In this document: piece after piece, positions 40,890-48,966 of the stretch
Layout of the letters: every line of letters begins with the position of its first letter
Position numbering within the stretch: the first letter of the stretch is position 1
Source: Thermotoga sp. Mc24
GTDB lineage: Bacteria; Thermotogota; Thermotogae; Thermotogales; Thermotogaceae
DNA length: 64,000 bases
Direction: 5' to 3'
Assembly (NCBI RefSeq): GCF_000784835.1
Contig: NZ_JSFH01000009.1
Coordinates: 1-64,000, forward strand
The notes under the pieces: generated by a model
Databases searched by the model: none
Told to the model about the DNA's origin: nothing
Seen by the model: the letters and a program-made list of their open reading frames with translations, nothing else
Position numbers and translations under genes: made by a program

Positions 40890-41004
40890 GGTTTCCCCCC
40901 TTTCGTTGCTTTATTTCAAAGCTTCGCTCGTTACCGGATCTTCGCTGACCACATCTCGTGTCTCTCCGCTCAAAAATTGCCCCTGCCCTCATAATTCTAT
41001 TTTA
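40890..41004 (-). promoter_or_regulatory. Candidate structured leader upstream of the small ORF
   Basis: A 115-nt gap after the engB stop. On the minus strand it reads GAGGGCAGGGGCAATT early on, has the repeated word GCGAAG twice, and ends with a GCTTT-GAAAT-AAAGC hairpin just before the ribosome binding site of the small ORF. An AT-rich start (TTGAAA about 30 nt before the G-rich element) could hold a promoter. It does not match a riboswitch class I can recall. This is a hypothesis from composition and small inverted repeats. Confidence 0.35.
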
Positions 41005-41592
41005 TCAATTTTCTTTCAACAGTGTTGATATCAAATCCAGAAGTTCACTTATTCCCTCTCCAGTGACTGATGAGGTCGGTATGATCGTGTACTCCCCGTA
41101 TCTTGAGAACACCTTTCGATGTTCCTCGAGCTTTTTTGCCCTCTCTGACATCTTCACTTTATCCATCTTAGTGAGAACGATGGTAAACGGAATGTTCAGG
41201 CTTTTCATCCACTCTATCATCATGAGGTCGCTGTCCTGAGGAGGGAGCCTTCCATCCACGAGGAGAAAGACCATCTGAAGGGACCATCTGTTCTTGAAAT
41301 AGTCCTCTACGAGTCGCTTCCAGAGCATTCGTTCTTTTTTGGAAACTTTCGCGTACCCATATCCCGGAAGATCCACGAAGTAGTATTTTGAGTTAACAAG
41401 ATAGAAATTTATCGATCTTGTTTTTCCGGGAGTTTTGCTCACAAAAGCGATCTTTTTGTTAAACAGCGAATTGAGAAGGGAAGATTTACCCACGTTCGAT
41501 CTTCCAACAAAAGCAACCTCACCTTTCAAGGGAGGAGGATAATCACCTGGAGTTCTGGCTACTTTAACTAGTTCTACATCCCGAATAATCAT
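41005..41592 (-). CDS. engB: Ribosome-biogenesis GTPase EngB (YsxC/YihA)
   Basis: GTPase required for late 50S assembly. [19 protein letters not shown] is the P loop, [14 protein letters not shown] the switch II region with DLPG, and LTKMDKV the NKxD equivalent. It has 195 residues. The gene starts at ATG 41592 and is read divergently from cobO across a 49-bp gap. Confidence 0.95.
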   Translation of the reverse strand: MIIRDVELVKVARTPGDYPPPLKGEVAFVGRSNVGKSSLLNSLFNKKIAFVSKTPGKTRSINFYLVNSKYYFVDLPGYGYAKVSKKERMLWKRLVEDYFKNRWSLQMVFLLVDGRLPPQDSDLMMIEWMKSLNIPFTIVLTKMDKVKMSERAKKLEEHRKVFSRYGEYTIIPTSSVTGEGISELLDLISTLLKEN

Positions 41593-41641
41593 ATTTTCTC
41601 ACCCTTTTTCATGCTAACATACGAGTGAGGAGGGATGCAAG

Positions 41642-42154
41642 TTGAAGGGATACATCCACGTCTACACGGGCAACGGAAAAGGAAAAACAACGGCAGCACT
41701 CGGACTTGCAACAAGAGCAGCATGTGCGGGGATGAAGGTGTTCTTTGGACAGTTTCTGAAGGGAAGAGAAACTTCTGAGCTCAAAATAAGCGAGTTCTTT
41801 CCAAATTTTGAAATCGTTCAGTACGGAACTCCTGAGTTCATCGTGGGAAATTCTTCGGAGGAACAGATAAAAAAGGCGAAAGACGGTCTTGCCGACGCGA
41901 AAGAAAGGCTTGTCTCCAGAAAATACGATGTGGTTGTACTGGACGAACTCTGTGTGGCCATACATCTTGGACTTTTCTCAAAAGGGGAGATAGAAGATCT
42001 TTTGAACGTCAAACCGGAAAGTGTGGAGCTCGTGATAACGGGAAGATACGCTCCTGAATGGTTGATAGAGAAGGCTGATCTTGTTACAGAAATGAAAGAG
42101 GTAAAACATTACTATAAGAAGGGAGTTGCAGCGAGGAAGGGAATCGAGTATTAG
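41642..42154 (+). CDS. cobO: Cob(I)alamin adenosyltransferase, CobO/BtuR type
   Basis: Adenosylates corrinoids to make coenzyme B12. The P-loop-like GNGKGKTTAALGLATRAA near the N terminus (residues 10-27), VVVLDELCVAIHLGL and ELVITGRYAPEWLIEKADLVTEM are the family signature. It has 170 residues. The start is TTG at 41642 with GGAGGG at 41629-41634. It is followed by psuG 11 bases later. No other B12 genes are in the window, which suggests a salvage role. Confidence 0.93.
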   Translation: MKGYIHVYTGNGKGKTTAALGLATRAACAGMKVFFGQFLKGRETSELKISEFFPNFEIVQYGTPEFIVGNSSEEQIKKAKDGLADAKERLVSRKYDVVVLDELCVAIHLGLFSKGEIEDLLNVKPESVELVITGRYAPEWLIEKADLVTEMKEVKHYYKKGVAARKGIEY

Positions 42155-42165
42155 GAGGTGTTTCT

Positions 42166-43023
42166 GTGATCATAGAAAGCAGGATAGAAAAGGGGAAGCC
42201 CGTTGTAGGAATGGAAACCACAGTGTTCGTTCATGGTCTGCCCAGAAAGGAAGCCATAGAGCTGTTTAGAATGGCGAAAGAAATATCCAGAGAAAGAGAT
42301 TTCCAGCTTGCGGTTATAGGCATCCTGAAAGGAAAGATCATCGCTGGTATGAGTGAAGAAGAACTCGAGATAATGATGAGAGAAGGTGCCGATAAAGTAG
42401 GCACGCGAGAAATTCCCATTGTGGTGGCTAAAGAAAAAAACGCTGCGACTACTGTGAGTGCTACCATCTTTCTCTCTAGACGAATCGGAATAGAGGTCGT
42501 TGTAACCGGAGGAACTGGGGGCGTTCATCCCGGATGTGTAGACGTTTCTCAGGATCTCACTGAGATGGCTTCTTCACGTGCTGTTCTTGTATCCAGCGGG
42601 ATAAAGTCCATTCTCAATGTGAAAGCAACTTTCGAGATGCTTGAAACCCTGGAGATTCCTCTGGTTGGTTTCAGAACAGACGAGTTTCCGTTGTTCTTCT
42701 CGAGGAAAAGTGGCCGAAGGATTCCGAGAGTTGAAAATGTAGAGGAAGTCCTGAAGATATACGAAACCATGAAAGAAATAGAACTTGAGAAAACCCTCAT
42801 GGTGTTGAATCCCGTGCCAGAGGAGTACGAAGTACCACGCAATGAAATAGAACATCTCCTTGAAAAGATCGAACTGGAAGTTGAGGGGAAAGAAGTGACT
42901 CCTTTTCTTCTCAAAAAACTCTTGGAGATGACAAACAGAAGAACTCTGAAGGCGAATCTTGCTCTTCTCGAAGAAAACGTGAAACTCGCGGGAGAGATTG
43001 CGGTAAAACTCAAACGCTCGTGA
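42166..43023 (+). CDS. psuG: Pseudouridine-5'-phosphate glycosidase
   Basis: Splits pseudouridine 5'-phosphate into uracil and ribose 5-phosphate (the family was once called indigoidine synthase A). GMETTVFVHGLPR at the N terminus, the active-site region KVGTREIPIVVAKEKNAATTVSAT and GGTGGVHPG are conserved. It has 285 residues. The start is GTG at 42166 after AGGAGGTG. The partner kinase psuK is not adjacent; pseudouridine phosphate must come from another gene. Confidence 0.92.
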   Translation: MIIESRIEKGKPVVGMETTVFVHGLPRKEAIELFRMAKEISRERDFQLAVIGILKGKIIAGMSEEELEIMMREGADKVGTREIPIVVAKEKNAATTVSATIFLSRRIGIEVVVTGGTGGVHPGCVDVSQDLTEMASSRAVLVSSGIKSILNVKATFEMLETLEIPLVGFRTDEFPLFFSRKSGRRIPRVENVEEVLKIYETMKEIELEKTLMVLNPVPEEYEVPRNEIEHLLEKIELEVEGKEVTPFLLKKLLEMTNRRTLKANLALLEENVKLAGEIAVKLKRS

Positions 43024-43026
43024 ATA

Positions 43027-43035
43027 TGATATACT
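43027..43035 (+). promoter_or_regulatory. Extended -10 promoter of rpmH-rnpA
   Basis: TG at 43027-43028, one base, then TATACT (43030-43035) forms an extended -10 element (TGnTATACT). No -35 hexamer at normal spacing. It lies right after psuG and about 40 bases before the rpmH ATG, so the rpmH-rnpA-yidD-yidC-khpB unit has its own promoter. Confidence 0.6.
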
Positions 43036-43075
43036 AATGAGAGAATAGACACTGTTGAGGAGGAGGTCAAGCAGA

Positions 43076-43210
43076 ATGAAAAGAACGTACCAGCCTTCTA
43101 GAAGGAAGAGAAAGAGAACACACGGATTTCTAGCACGCAAGAGAACACCAGGTGGAAGAAAAGTTCTCAAGAACAGGAGAAGGAAAGGACGCTGGAGACT
43201 GACTGTATGA
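43076..43210 (+). CDS. rpmH: 50S ribosomal protein L34
   Basis: A 44-codon gene. [20 protein letters not shown] and the basic end [18 protein letters not shown] are unmistakable. AGGAGGAGGTC lies just upstream. It overlaps the rnpA start (ATGA, 43207-43210), so the two are coupled. Unlike in many bacteria, dnaA is not the neighbour here. Confidence 0.98.
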   Translation: MKRTYQPSRRKRKRTHGFLARKRTPGGRKVLKNRRRKGRWRLTV

Positions 43211-43560
43211 CAGAAAGTTTCACCAGCAGAGAACGCCTGAGGCTCAGGAGAGATTTCCTGCTAATATTCAAAGAGGGAGAAGGCCTTCAAAACGAGTACT
43301 TTGTGGTTCTTTTCAGGAAAAACGGGCTTGATTATTCCAGATTGGGAGTAGTTGTGAAGAGAAAGTTCGGAAAGGCGACCAGAAGAAACAAACTGAAAAG
43401 ATGGGTAAGGGAGATCTTCAGAAGAAACAAAGGCGTAATTCCAAAGGGTTTTGACATAGTAGTGATTCCCAGGAAAAAATTGTCAGAAGAATTCGAACAA
43501 GCGGATTTCTGGACGGTACGTGAAAAGCTTTTGAATCTCTTGAAGAGGATAGAAGGATGA
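43207..43560 (+). CDS. rnpA: Ribonuclease P protein component
   Basis: Basic protein subunit of RNase P, which matures tRNA 5' ends together with the RNA subunit (not seen in this window). The RNR motif region [21 protein letters not shown] is clear; [14 protein letters not shown] precedes it. It has 117 residues. It overlaps both neighbours by ATGA. Confidence 0.97.
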   Translation: MTESFTSRERLRLRRDFLLIFKEGEGLQNEYFVVLFRKNGLDYSRLGVVVKRKFGKATRRNKLKRWVREIFRRNKGVIPKGFDIVVIPRKKLSEEFEQADFWTVREKLLNLLKRIEG

Positions 43561-43802
43561 AAAAACTGCTTATAATGCTTATAAGGTTTTATCAAAGATA
43601 CATTTCACCTCTCAAACCTCCAACCTGCAGGTTCACTCCAACCTGTTCGAACTATTTCGTACAGGCCCTGGAGAAACATGGGCTCTTGAAGGGGACATTC
43701 CTGGGCCTCAGGCGCATTCTCCGATGCAATCCCCTATCAAAAGGTGGTTACGATCCTGTTCCCGAGGAATTTTCATTCAAACCAAGGAGGCGATGGTCTT
43801 GA
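43557..43802 (+). CDS. yidD: Membrane protein insertion efficiency factor YidD
   Basis: Small amphipathic protein that helps YidC. Contains [33 protein letters not shown] and [17 protein letters not shown], the YidD signature with its three conserved cysteines. It has 81 residues. The 3' end overlaps the yidC start. Confidence 0.96.
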   Translation: MKKLLIMLIRFYQRYISPLKPPTCRFTPTCSNYFVQALEKHGLLKGTFLGLRRILRCNPLSKGGYDPVPEEFSFKPRRRWS

Positions 43803-45130
43803 GAAAAGTTGTAGCAATACTGCTCGCCGTACTTCCAATCTTTTTGTTTGCTGTGGAACCAATCAAGGTTGTTCGCTCCGAGAAAGAAATAGTTGTTCTT
43901 ACCAGGTTTGAGGAGTATCACTTCGATCTGGAAAAGGGCATACTCAAGGACTTTTACACCATCTTCGATGGTCGAAAGCACGTTTTCACCTATGGAAACG
44001 ATGGCTTCGATGTACTCGATGAAGGAACACCTCTGACGGTGATTGAAGAACCGATAGTAACCGGTGTGGGGAAAATATCCGAGGGTTTCTCTGACGAGGT
44101 AAGTATCGTGTACAACTACGGTTACGTCAAGAAGATTTTCACAATAAAGAACGACGAGAATTATACCTTCTTCGTTGATATAGAAAGCTCAAAACCAGTT
44201 GAGATGACGGTGCCAAGAGTTTCTATCGATACCTCCACGGATAGATACCTGGAAAACTATTTCGCGTCCTTCAATCCCGGAACGCGAACTCTGGTACTTT
44301 TAAAACATGACGAAGGTCTCCTCTTTGAAGGTACTTTGAAGGTAAACAGACACAAAAGTTTCACCGTTTTCATAGGACCGAACAAGAGAACTCTCATAAA
44401 GAAAGCCTTTCCAGAGGATTACGATGTTCTCATAAAAGCCCTTGTGAAAATACCGGGATTCAACAAATGGTACGATTCTGTGTTCTACGGTCTGGTCTGG
44501 TTCTTCTGGTGGCTGAAAGATCTCACAAAGAATTTTGGATGGGCGATTGTGCTCTTCACTCTGATCGTGAGGTTGATACTTTATCCTCTCTACCACGCTC
44601 AAACGAAATCTCTCATAAATATGAGAAAGTTACAGCCACAGATAGAAGCCATCAAGAAGAAGTACAAGGACCCGACGAAACAGCAGGAAGCCCTCTTGAA
44701 ACTCTACAGAGAAGCGGGAGTGAACCCAGCCAGCGGTTGTCTCATGCTCCTTATACAGCTACCTATCTTCATGCTTTTGTGGTCGGTCATCAGATATTAC
44801 GTCGAAGAATTTGCCTACAGCGGAAATTTCCTCATCTGGAAAGATCTCTCCTCGGGTGGTTTTTCTAACAACTGGCTGTTTCTGATAATCACCATAGTGG
44901 CGAGTTACTACTCGACTCTTCTCACGAGCCAGGACGCAAGAACAGCCTGGCAGGGTATCATCATGTCGGTGATCTTCCCGTTCCTGTTTGTGGGACTTCC
45001 AAGCGGACTGTTTCTATACTATGCAACTAACACCCTGATTCAACTTGCGGTGACTTACTATACCTACAAACGCTACAAAATAAAAGGTCTCACAACGAGA
45101 GAACTTCTCGGTCTTCCGAAAAAGGCATGA
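43793..45130 (+). CDS. yidC: Membrane protein insertase YidC
   Basis: Inserts and folds inner-membrane proteins. An N-terminal membrane anchor ([16 protein letters not shown]) is followed by a periplasmic beta domain (about residues 20-215) and five core segments from [23 protein letters not shown] onward; the hydrophilic groove arginine lies in [13 protein letters not shown]. The ATG at 43793 gives 445 residues. A TTG at 43799 is better spaced from AAGGAGG (43784-43790) and may be the true start. Confidence 0.95.
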   Translation: MVLRKVVAILLAVLPIFLFAVEPIKVVRSEKEIVVLTRFEEYHFDLEKGILKDFYTIFDGRKHVFTYGNDGFDVLDEGTPLTVIEEPIVTGVGKISEGFSDEVSIVYNYGYVKKIFTIKNDENYTFFVDIESSKPVEMTVPRVSIDTSTDRYLENYFASFNPGTRTLVLLKHDEGLLFEGTLKVNRHKSFTVFIGPNKRTLIKKAFPEDYDVLIKALVKIPGFNKWYDSVFYGLVWFFWWLKDLTKNFGWAIVLFTLIVRLILYPLYHAQTKSLINMRKLQPQIEAIKKKYKDPTKQQEALLKLYREAGVNPASGCLMLLIQLPIFMLLWSVIRYYVEEFAYSGNFLIWKDLSSGGFSNNWLFLIITIVASYYSTLLTSQDARTAWQGIIMSVIFPFLFVGLPSGLFLYYATNTLIQLAVTYYTYKRYKIKGLTTRELLGLPKKA

Positions 45131-45141
45131 GGGGGGATTAG

Positions 45142-45807
45142 ATGAAGAAAATAGTAGAAAAAGCTCCTACAGTAGAGGAAGCGGTTGAAAAGGTGGTTGA
45201 AAAATACGGTCTCGGAGAAGGAGAGTATACGGTCAACGTGCTGGAAAAAGGATTTCATGGAATATTCGGTCTCTTTTCAAAAGAAGCGGTTGTTGAGGTG
45301 CAGATCAACAAAGCTTACTTCGAGAGAAGGTTGAAGGAATTTCTGACTGAGATTTTGCAGGTGGTAGATCCTGAAGTCAAAATAACTGTAAAATCTTCTG
45401 GAAGGAGTTTCTTTGTTGACGTGGAGAGCGAAAACGTAGGAAGGCTCATAGGTAAACACGGAAAAACCATGGGCGCACTTCAACACATAGTGATGATCTT
45501 CCTCAACAGATTGAGTGATACAAAGCTAAACGTGATTCTGGATATGGGAGATTACAGGGAAAAGCGGAAGAAATCTCTTGAAAAGATAGTAGAAGAAGCC
45601 GTCAAAAAGGCCATTTCTGAGAAGACCAAAGTGGTACTGGATCCCATGTTTTCATTCGAAAGGAAAATGGTTCACAAGCTTGTGAGAAAATACAGAGGTG
45701 TGATAAGCTACTCGGTTGGTGTGGAACCCTACAGAAGAGTTGTGATAGAGTATTCTGGAACAAGGCGAGAGGGGAGAAGAAAACATGATATTAAGGAAAG
45801 CATATGA
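45142..45807 (+). CDS. khpB: RNA-binding protein KhpB (Jag)
   Basis: Jag-N domain (residues 1-50, ending FGLFSKEAVVEV), a KH domain with GRLIGKHGKTMGALQHIV, and a C-terminal R3H domain (SFERKMVHKLV through YRRVVIEY). The set matches KhpB/EloR, which binds RNA and regulates envelope growth. It has 221 residues. Position after yidC is the usual one. Confidence 0.94.
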   Translation: MKKIVEKAPTVEEAVEKVVEKYGLGEGEYTVNVLEKGFHGIFGLFSKEAVVEVQINKAYFERRLKEFLTEILQVVDPEVKITVKSSGRSFFVDVESENVGRLIGKHGKTMGALQHIVMIFLNRLSDTKLNVILDMGDYREKRKKSLEKIVEEAVKKAISEKTKVVLDPMFSFERKMVHKLVRKYRGVISYSVGVEPYRRVVIEYSGTRREGRRKHDIKESI

Positions 45808-46129
45808 TGTCACTCCCCAGGAAATTTCGACTGATAAAGTACGAGGAGTTCGTAAAAGAGTCCTCATAGGCTTGAAAAACGCTCCGAACTTTGTCATGAG
45901 ACTTTTCACGGTGGAACCTGGTGGTCTCATTGACAGACATGATCATCCATGGGAACACGAGATATTCGTTTTGAAGGGAAAACTCACGGTTTTGAAAGAG
46001 CAAGGGGAGGAGACGGCAGAAGAGGGTTTTTGCATCTTCGTGGGCCCCAATGAAATACACGGTTTCAGAAACGATACAGATTCCGAGGTGGAATTTCTCT
46101 GTTTGATACCTAAGGAAGGCGGAGAGTAA
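45785..46129 (+). CDS. Small metal-binding cupin
   Basis: A 114-residue single cupin barrel. The four histidine ligands of the T. maritima Mn/Cu-binding cupin are at the same places: His52, His54 and His58 in RHDHPWEHE and His92 in NEIHGF. The T. maritima protein can cleave alkenes with peroxide in vitro; the physiological role is unknown. The ATG at 45785 lies 23 bp inside khpB, so it is probably co-translated with an RNA-binding protein, which offers no obvious functional clue. Confidence 0.9.
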   Translation: MILRKAYDVTPQEISTDKVRGVRKRVLIGLKNAPNFVMRLFTVEPGGLIDRHDHPWEHEIFVLKGKLTVLKEQGEETAEEGFCIFVGPNEIHGFRNDTDSEVEFLCLIPKEGGE

Positions 46130-46162
46130 TTCTTCTTTAAAATATCCGAAAAGAAAGAGTAG

Positions 46163-46257
46163 TAAAATACTCTTCGCTGGTGCGTGGGGTGCGTTTCAAA
46201 TCCCTCAAGGGTACGTACCTCAGCATCTGTATACCATGTGATTGGGAGGTGAAGGTG
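46163..46257 (+). promoter_or_regulatory. Probable L21 leader (promoter and autoregulatory mRNA element)
   Basis: TAAAAT at 46163-46168 may be a -10 box. Downstream, GGGTGCG (46187-46193) can pair with CGTACCT (46214-46220), enclosing the tetraloop hairpin CCC-TCAA-GGG (46202-46211). Alternatively ACCTC (46217-46221) can pair with GAGGT (46246-46250), which is the rplU ribosome binding site. The two pairings compete for the same bases. This is how an autoregulated L21 leader could be built; L21-leader RNAs are known in Firmicutes, but identity to them is not shown here. Confidence 0.5.
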
Positions 46258-46572
46258 TTGTACGCCATCGTGGAAACGGCTGGCAGGCAGTACAAGGTCG
46301 AGGAAGGAAAGATTCTCTACACTGAAAGGCAGAAAGATTACTCCCCGGGTGACGAGATCGTCTTTGACAGAGTTGTGTTCCTCAGGAAAGATGGAGAAGT
46401 GCTTGTCGGAAAACCTTATGTTGAAGGTGTCAAAGTCATTGGAAGGGTCTTGGAACACGCAAAGGCCAGAAAAGTGAAAACCGTGAAGTACAGACCCAGA
46501 AAGAGCAGCAAGGTGGAAAAAGGACACAGACAGTGGTACACCGCCATCAGAATTGAAAAGATTGAACTATGA
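46258..46572 (+). CDS. rplU: 50S ribosomal protein L21
   Basis: The protein begins [18 protein letters not shown] and ends with the [22 protein letters not shown] region of L21; 104 residues. The start is TTG at 46258; GGGAGGTGA at 46244-46252 supports it. A GTG at 46255 is the alternative. It opens the usual L21-Prp-L27 trio. Confidence 0.96.
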   Translation: MYAIVETAGRQYKVEEGKILYTERQKDYSPGDEIVFDRVVFLRKDGEVLVGKPYVEGVKVIGRVLEHAKARKVKTVKYRPRKSSKVEKGHRQWYTAIRIEKIEL

Positions 46573-46842
46573 TAAAGGTGACTGTGACTAATACTTTTTT
46601 TGAAGTAACAGGACATACACCAGACAAAACACTGTGCGCTTCAGTTAGTCTTTTGACACAACATGTGGCGAACTTCCTGAAAGCCGAGAAAAAAGCGAGA
46701 GTAGAAAGAGGATCCGGTTATCTGAAAGTGAAATTTGAGAAACTCGAAAACTGTGAAGTGAAAGTACTAGCAGCTATGGTGAGATCTTTGAAAGAACTCG
46801 AACAAAAGTTTCCTTCTCAGATCAAAGTGGAGGTGATCGATA

Positions 46843-46853
<11 letters not shown>
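46569..46853 (+). CDS. prp: Ribosomal-processing cysteine protease Prp
   Basis: A 94-residue DUF464 protein. The catalytic His and Cys are His16 and Cys23 in [15 protein letters not shown]; the gap between them is shorter than the roughly 11 residues of S. aureus Prp. Known Prp proteins cut a short N-terminal extension off L27. It overlaps the rplU stop by four bases and the rpmA start by 11, the conserved rplU-prp-rpmA arrangement. The neighbouring L27 has no such extension, see the findings. Confidence 0.92.
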
Positions 46854-48092
<1,239 letters not shown>

Positions 48093-48111
48093 AAAATGAG
48101 GAGGGAGAAGG

Positions 48112-48516
48112 ATGGCTGAAGTGATAGGATACTACGGAACAGGAAGGAGAAAGACCGCTGTTGCGAGAGTTTACCTGAGACCGGGAGAAGGAAAAGTGAA
48201 GGTCAATGGAAAAGAGTACGACAGCCTGAATGACTATTTCAAAAATCCCGCGTGGACAAAGCACGCGATAGAACCCCTCGAAGTAACCAACACACTTGGC
48301 AAATTCGATCTTGTCATAAGGGTTAACGGTGGAGGTTTGTCTGGCCAGTCCGGTGCCGTGAGGCTTGGCATCGCCAGAGCCCTCCTTCAGTACGACCAGA
48401 AGCTGAGGCCTGTTCTCAAGAAATACAAGATGCTCACAAGGGATCCAAGAGAAGTGGAAAGAAAGAAGTACGGCTTGAAAAAGGCAAGAAGAGCTCCTCA
48501 GTTCTCCAAGAGATGA
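48112..48516 (+). CDS. rpsI: 30S ribosomal protein S9
   Basis: [28 protein letters not shown] at the start and the C terminus [14 protein letters not shown], whose last basic residues contact P-site tRNA, identify S9. It has 134 residues. GGAGGGAG precedes the ATG. A terminator follows. Confidence 0.97.
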   Translation: MAEVIGYYGTGRRKTAVARVYLRPGEGKVKVNGKEYDSLNDYFKNPAWTKHAIEPLEVTNTLGKFDLVIRVNGGGLSGQSGAVRLGIARALLQYDQKLRPVLKKYKMLTRDPREVERKKYGLKKARRAPQFSKR

Positions 48517-48541
48517 TTTTGCTGGCAGCAGACAATCGCGG

Positions 48542-48570
48542 GGTCCGGTTCTCCCGGACCTCTCTTTTTC
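48542..48570 (+). terminator. Terminator after rpsI
   Basis: GGTCCGG (48542-48548) pairs with CCGGACC (48554-48560) around a 5-nt loop, followed by TCTCTTTTT (48561-48569). It ends the rplU-rpsI operon just before the transposon remnant. Confidence 0.88.
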
Positions 48571-48605
48571 TGTTTATCGAACAAAGTGCAAAGAAAGCAC
48601 CATAA

Positions 48606-48668
48606 CGCAAAAGTGCCTCGTCTAAACTCATCAAGAAAGAGTTCCCGCAAATCAAAGATAAACTTTTC
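48606..48668 (+). pseudogene. Fragment of IS200-type Y1 transposase (tnpA)
   Basis: One frame, open from a TAA at 48603-48605, reads R-K-S-A followed by SSKLIKKEFPQIKDKLF. This matches the C-terminal region of Y1 transposases (S-x-x-x-I-K-K-x-F-P-x-L-K-x-x-L-W). The usual W-G-G and YFV-TVG end is not preserved and the catalytic HUH and Tyr regions are absent. A 21-codon remnant only. Confidence 0.6.
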
Positions 48669-48711
48669 TGCTTTGAGGTTCTTAGGGAGCAATCTCAAAG
48701 GAAGGATAAGG

Positions 48712-48930
48712 ATGCTCAAAACCTACAAATTTTGTATCTACCCCACGAAAGAACAAGAAAAAAAACTGGCTAAACATTTTGATCACACCTTGCGAAGAAT
48801 TTGGCCAGGTATGGCTTGATGCCATCAGTAGGGGGGAGCCGTTCGAATTCATGCCCGTGGACCGTGCTCTGGCGGAACCCAAAATGGGTCTACGAGCCAT
48901 CACGGGTTGAAGCGGGAAGCGCACCTTATG
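48712..48930 (+). pseudogene. tnpB remnant: N terminus joined to C terminus
   Basis: ATG at 48712 (after AAGGAAGGATAAGG) starts MLKTYKFCIYPTKEQEKKLA, the standard N terminus of IS605-family TnpB. After about 25 codons the sequence changes to DHTLRRIWPGMA and stops at 48819. From about 48821 another frame reads SRGEPFEFMPVDRALAEPKM, like TnpB C-terminal tails, and the final tail GLKREAHLM-stop (ending about 48932) is in a third frame, so a frameshift lies near 48905. RuvC and zinc-finger regions are missing. No functional nuclease can be made. Confidence 0.7.
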
Positions 48931-48966
48931 TAAGGTGTGGTAGTTTACCAACCGAGGAGTGAGAGT

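Larger units (their letters stand above)
48580..48945 (+). mobile_element. Internally deleted IS200/IS605-type element
   Basis: Between the rpsI terminator and dnaG lie, in order, a fragment of a Y1 (IS200-like) transposase, the first codons of TnpB, and the 3' end of tnpB plus the right-end hairpin. About 1.1 kb of an intact tnpB is missing. Subterminal palindromes typical of the family are present: GTGC-AAAGAAA-GCAC at 48586-48600 near the left and CACCTT-ATGT-AAGGTG at 48922-48937 at the right. The exact boundaries are uncertain (probably within about 20 bp). It is dead as an autonomous element but could have been mobilised in trans. Confidence 0.75.

Noticed and set aside
40920-40945. GGTAACGAGCGAAGC on the minus strand as an rRNA fragment
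   Set aside because: It resembles a conserved 23S rRNA phrase over only about 12 bases, with no flanking rRNA similarity; chance is likely.
40890-41000. Cyclic-di-GMP (GEMM) riboswitch upstream of the HD-GYP region
   Set aside because: The conserved GEMM core (AGGGCAAACC, a GAAA tetraloop with receptor, GGTAGC-type end) could not be laid over the sequence; only GGGCA and GGTAAC words are shared.
46148-46175. AGAGTA-GTAAAA-TACTCT hairpin after the cupin gene as a terminator
   Set aside because: The stem is only six AT-rich pairs and no T run follows; the TAAAAT within it is more useful as a -10 box.
48586-48711. Upstream extension of the TnpB start as a single coding ORF
   Set aside because: This stretch in the TnpB frame has no family resemblance, while another frame holds the tnpA fragment and a GGAAGGATAAGG ribosome binding site lies before ATG 48712.
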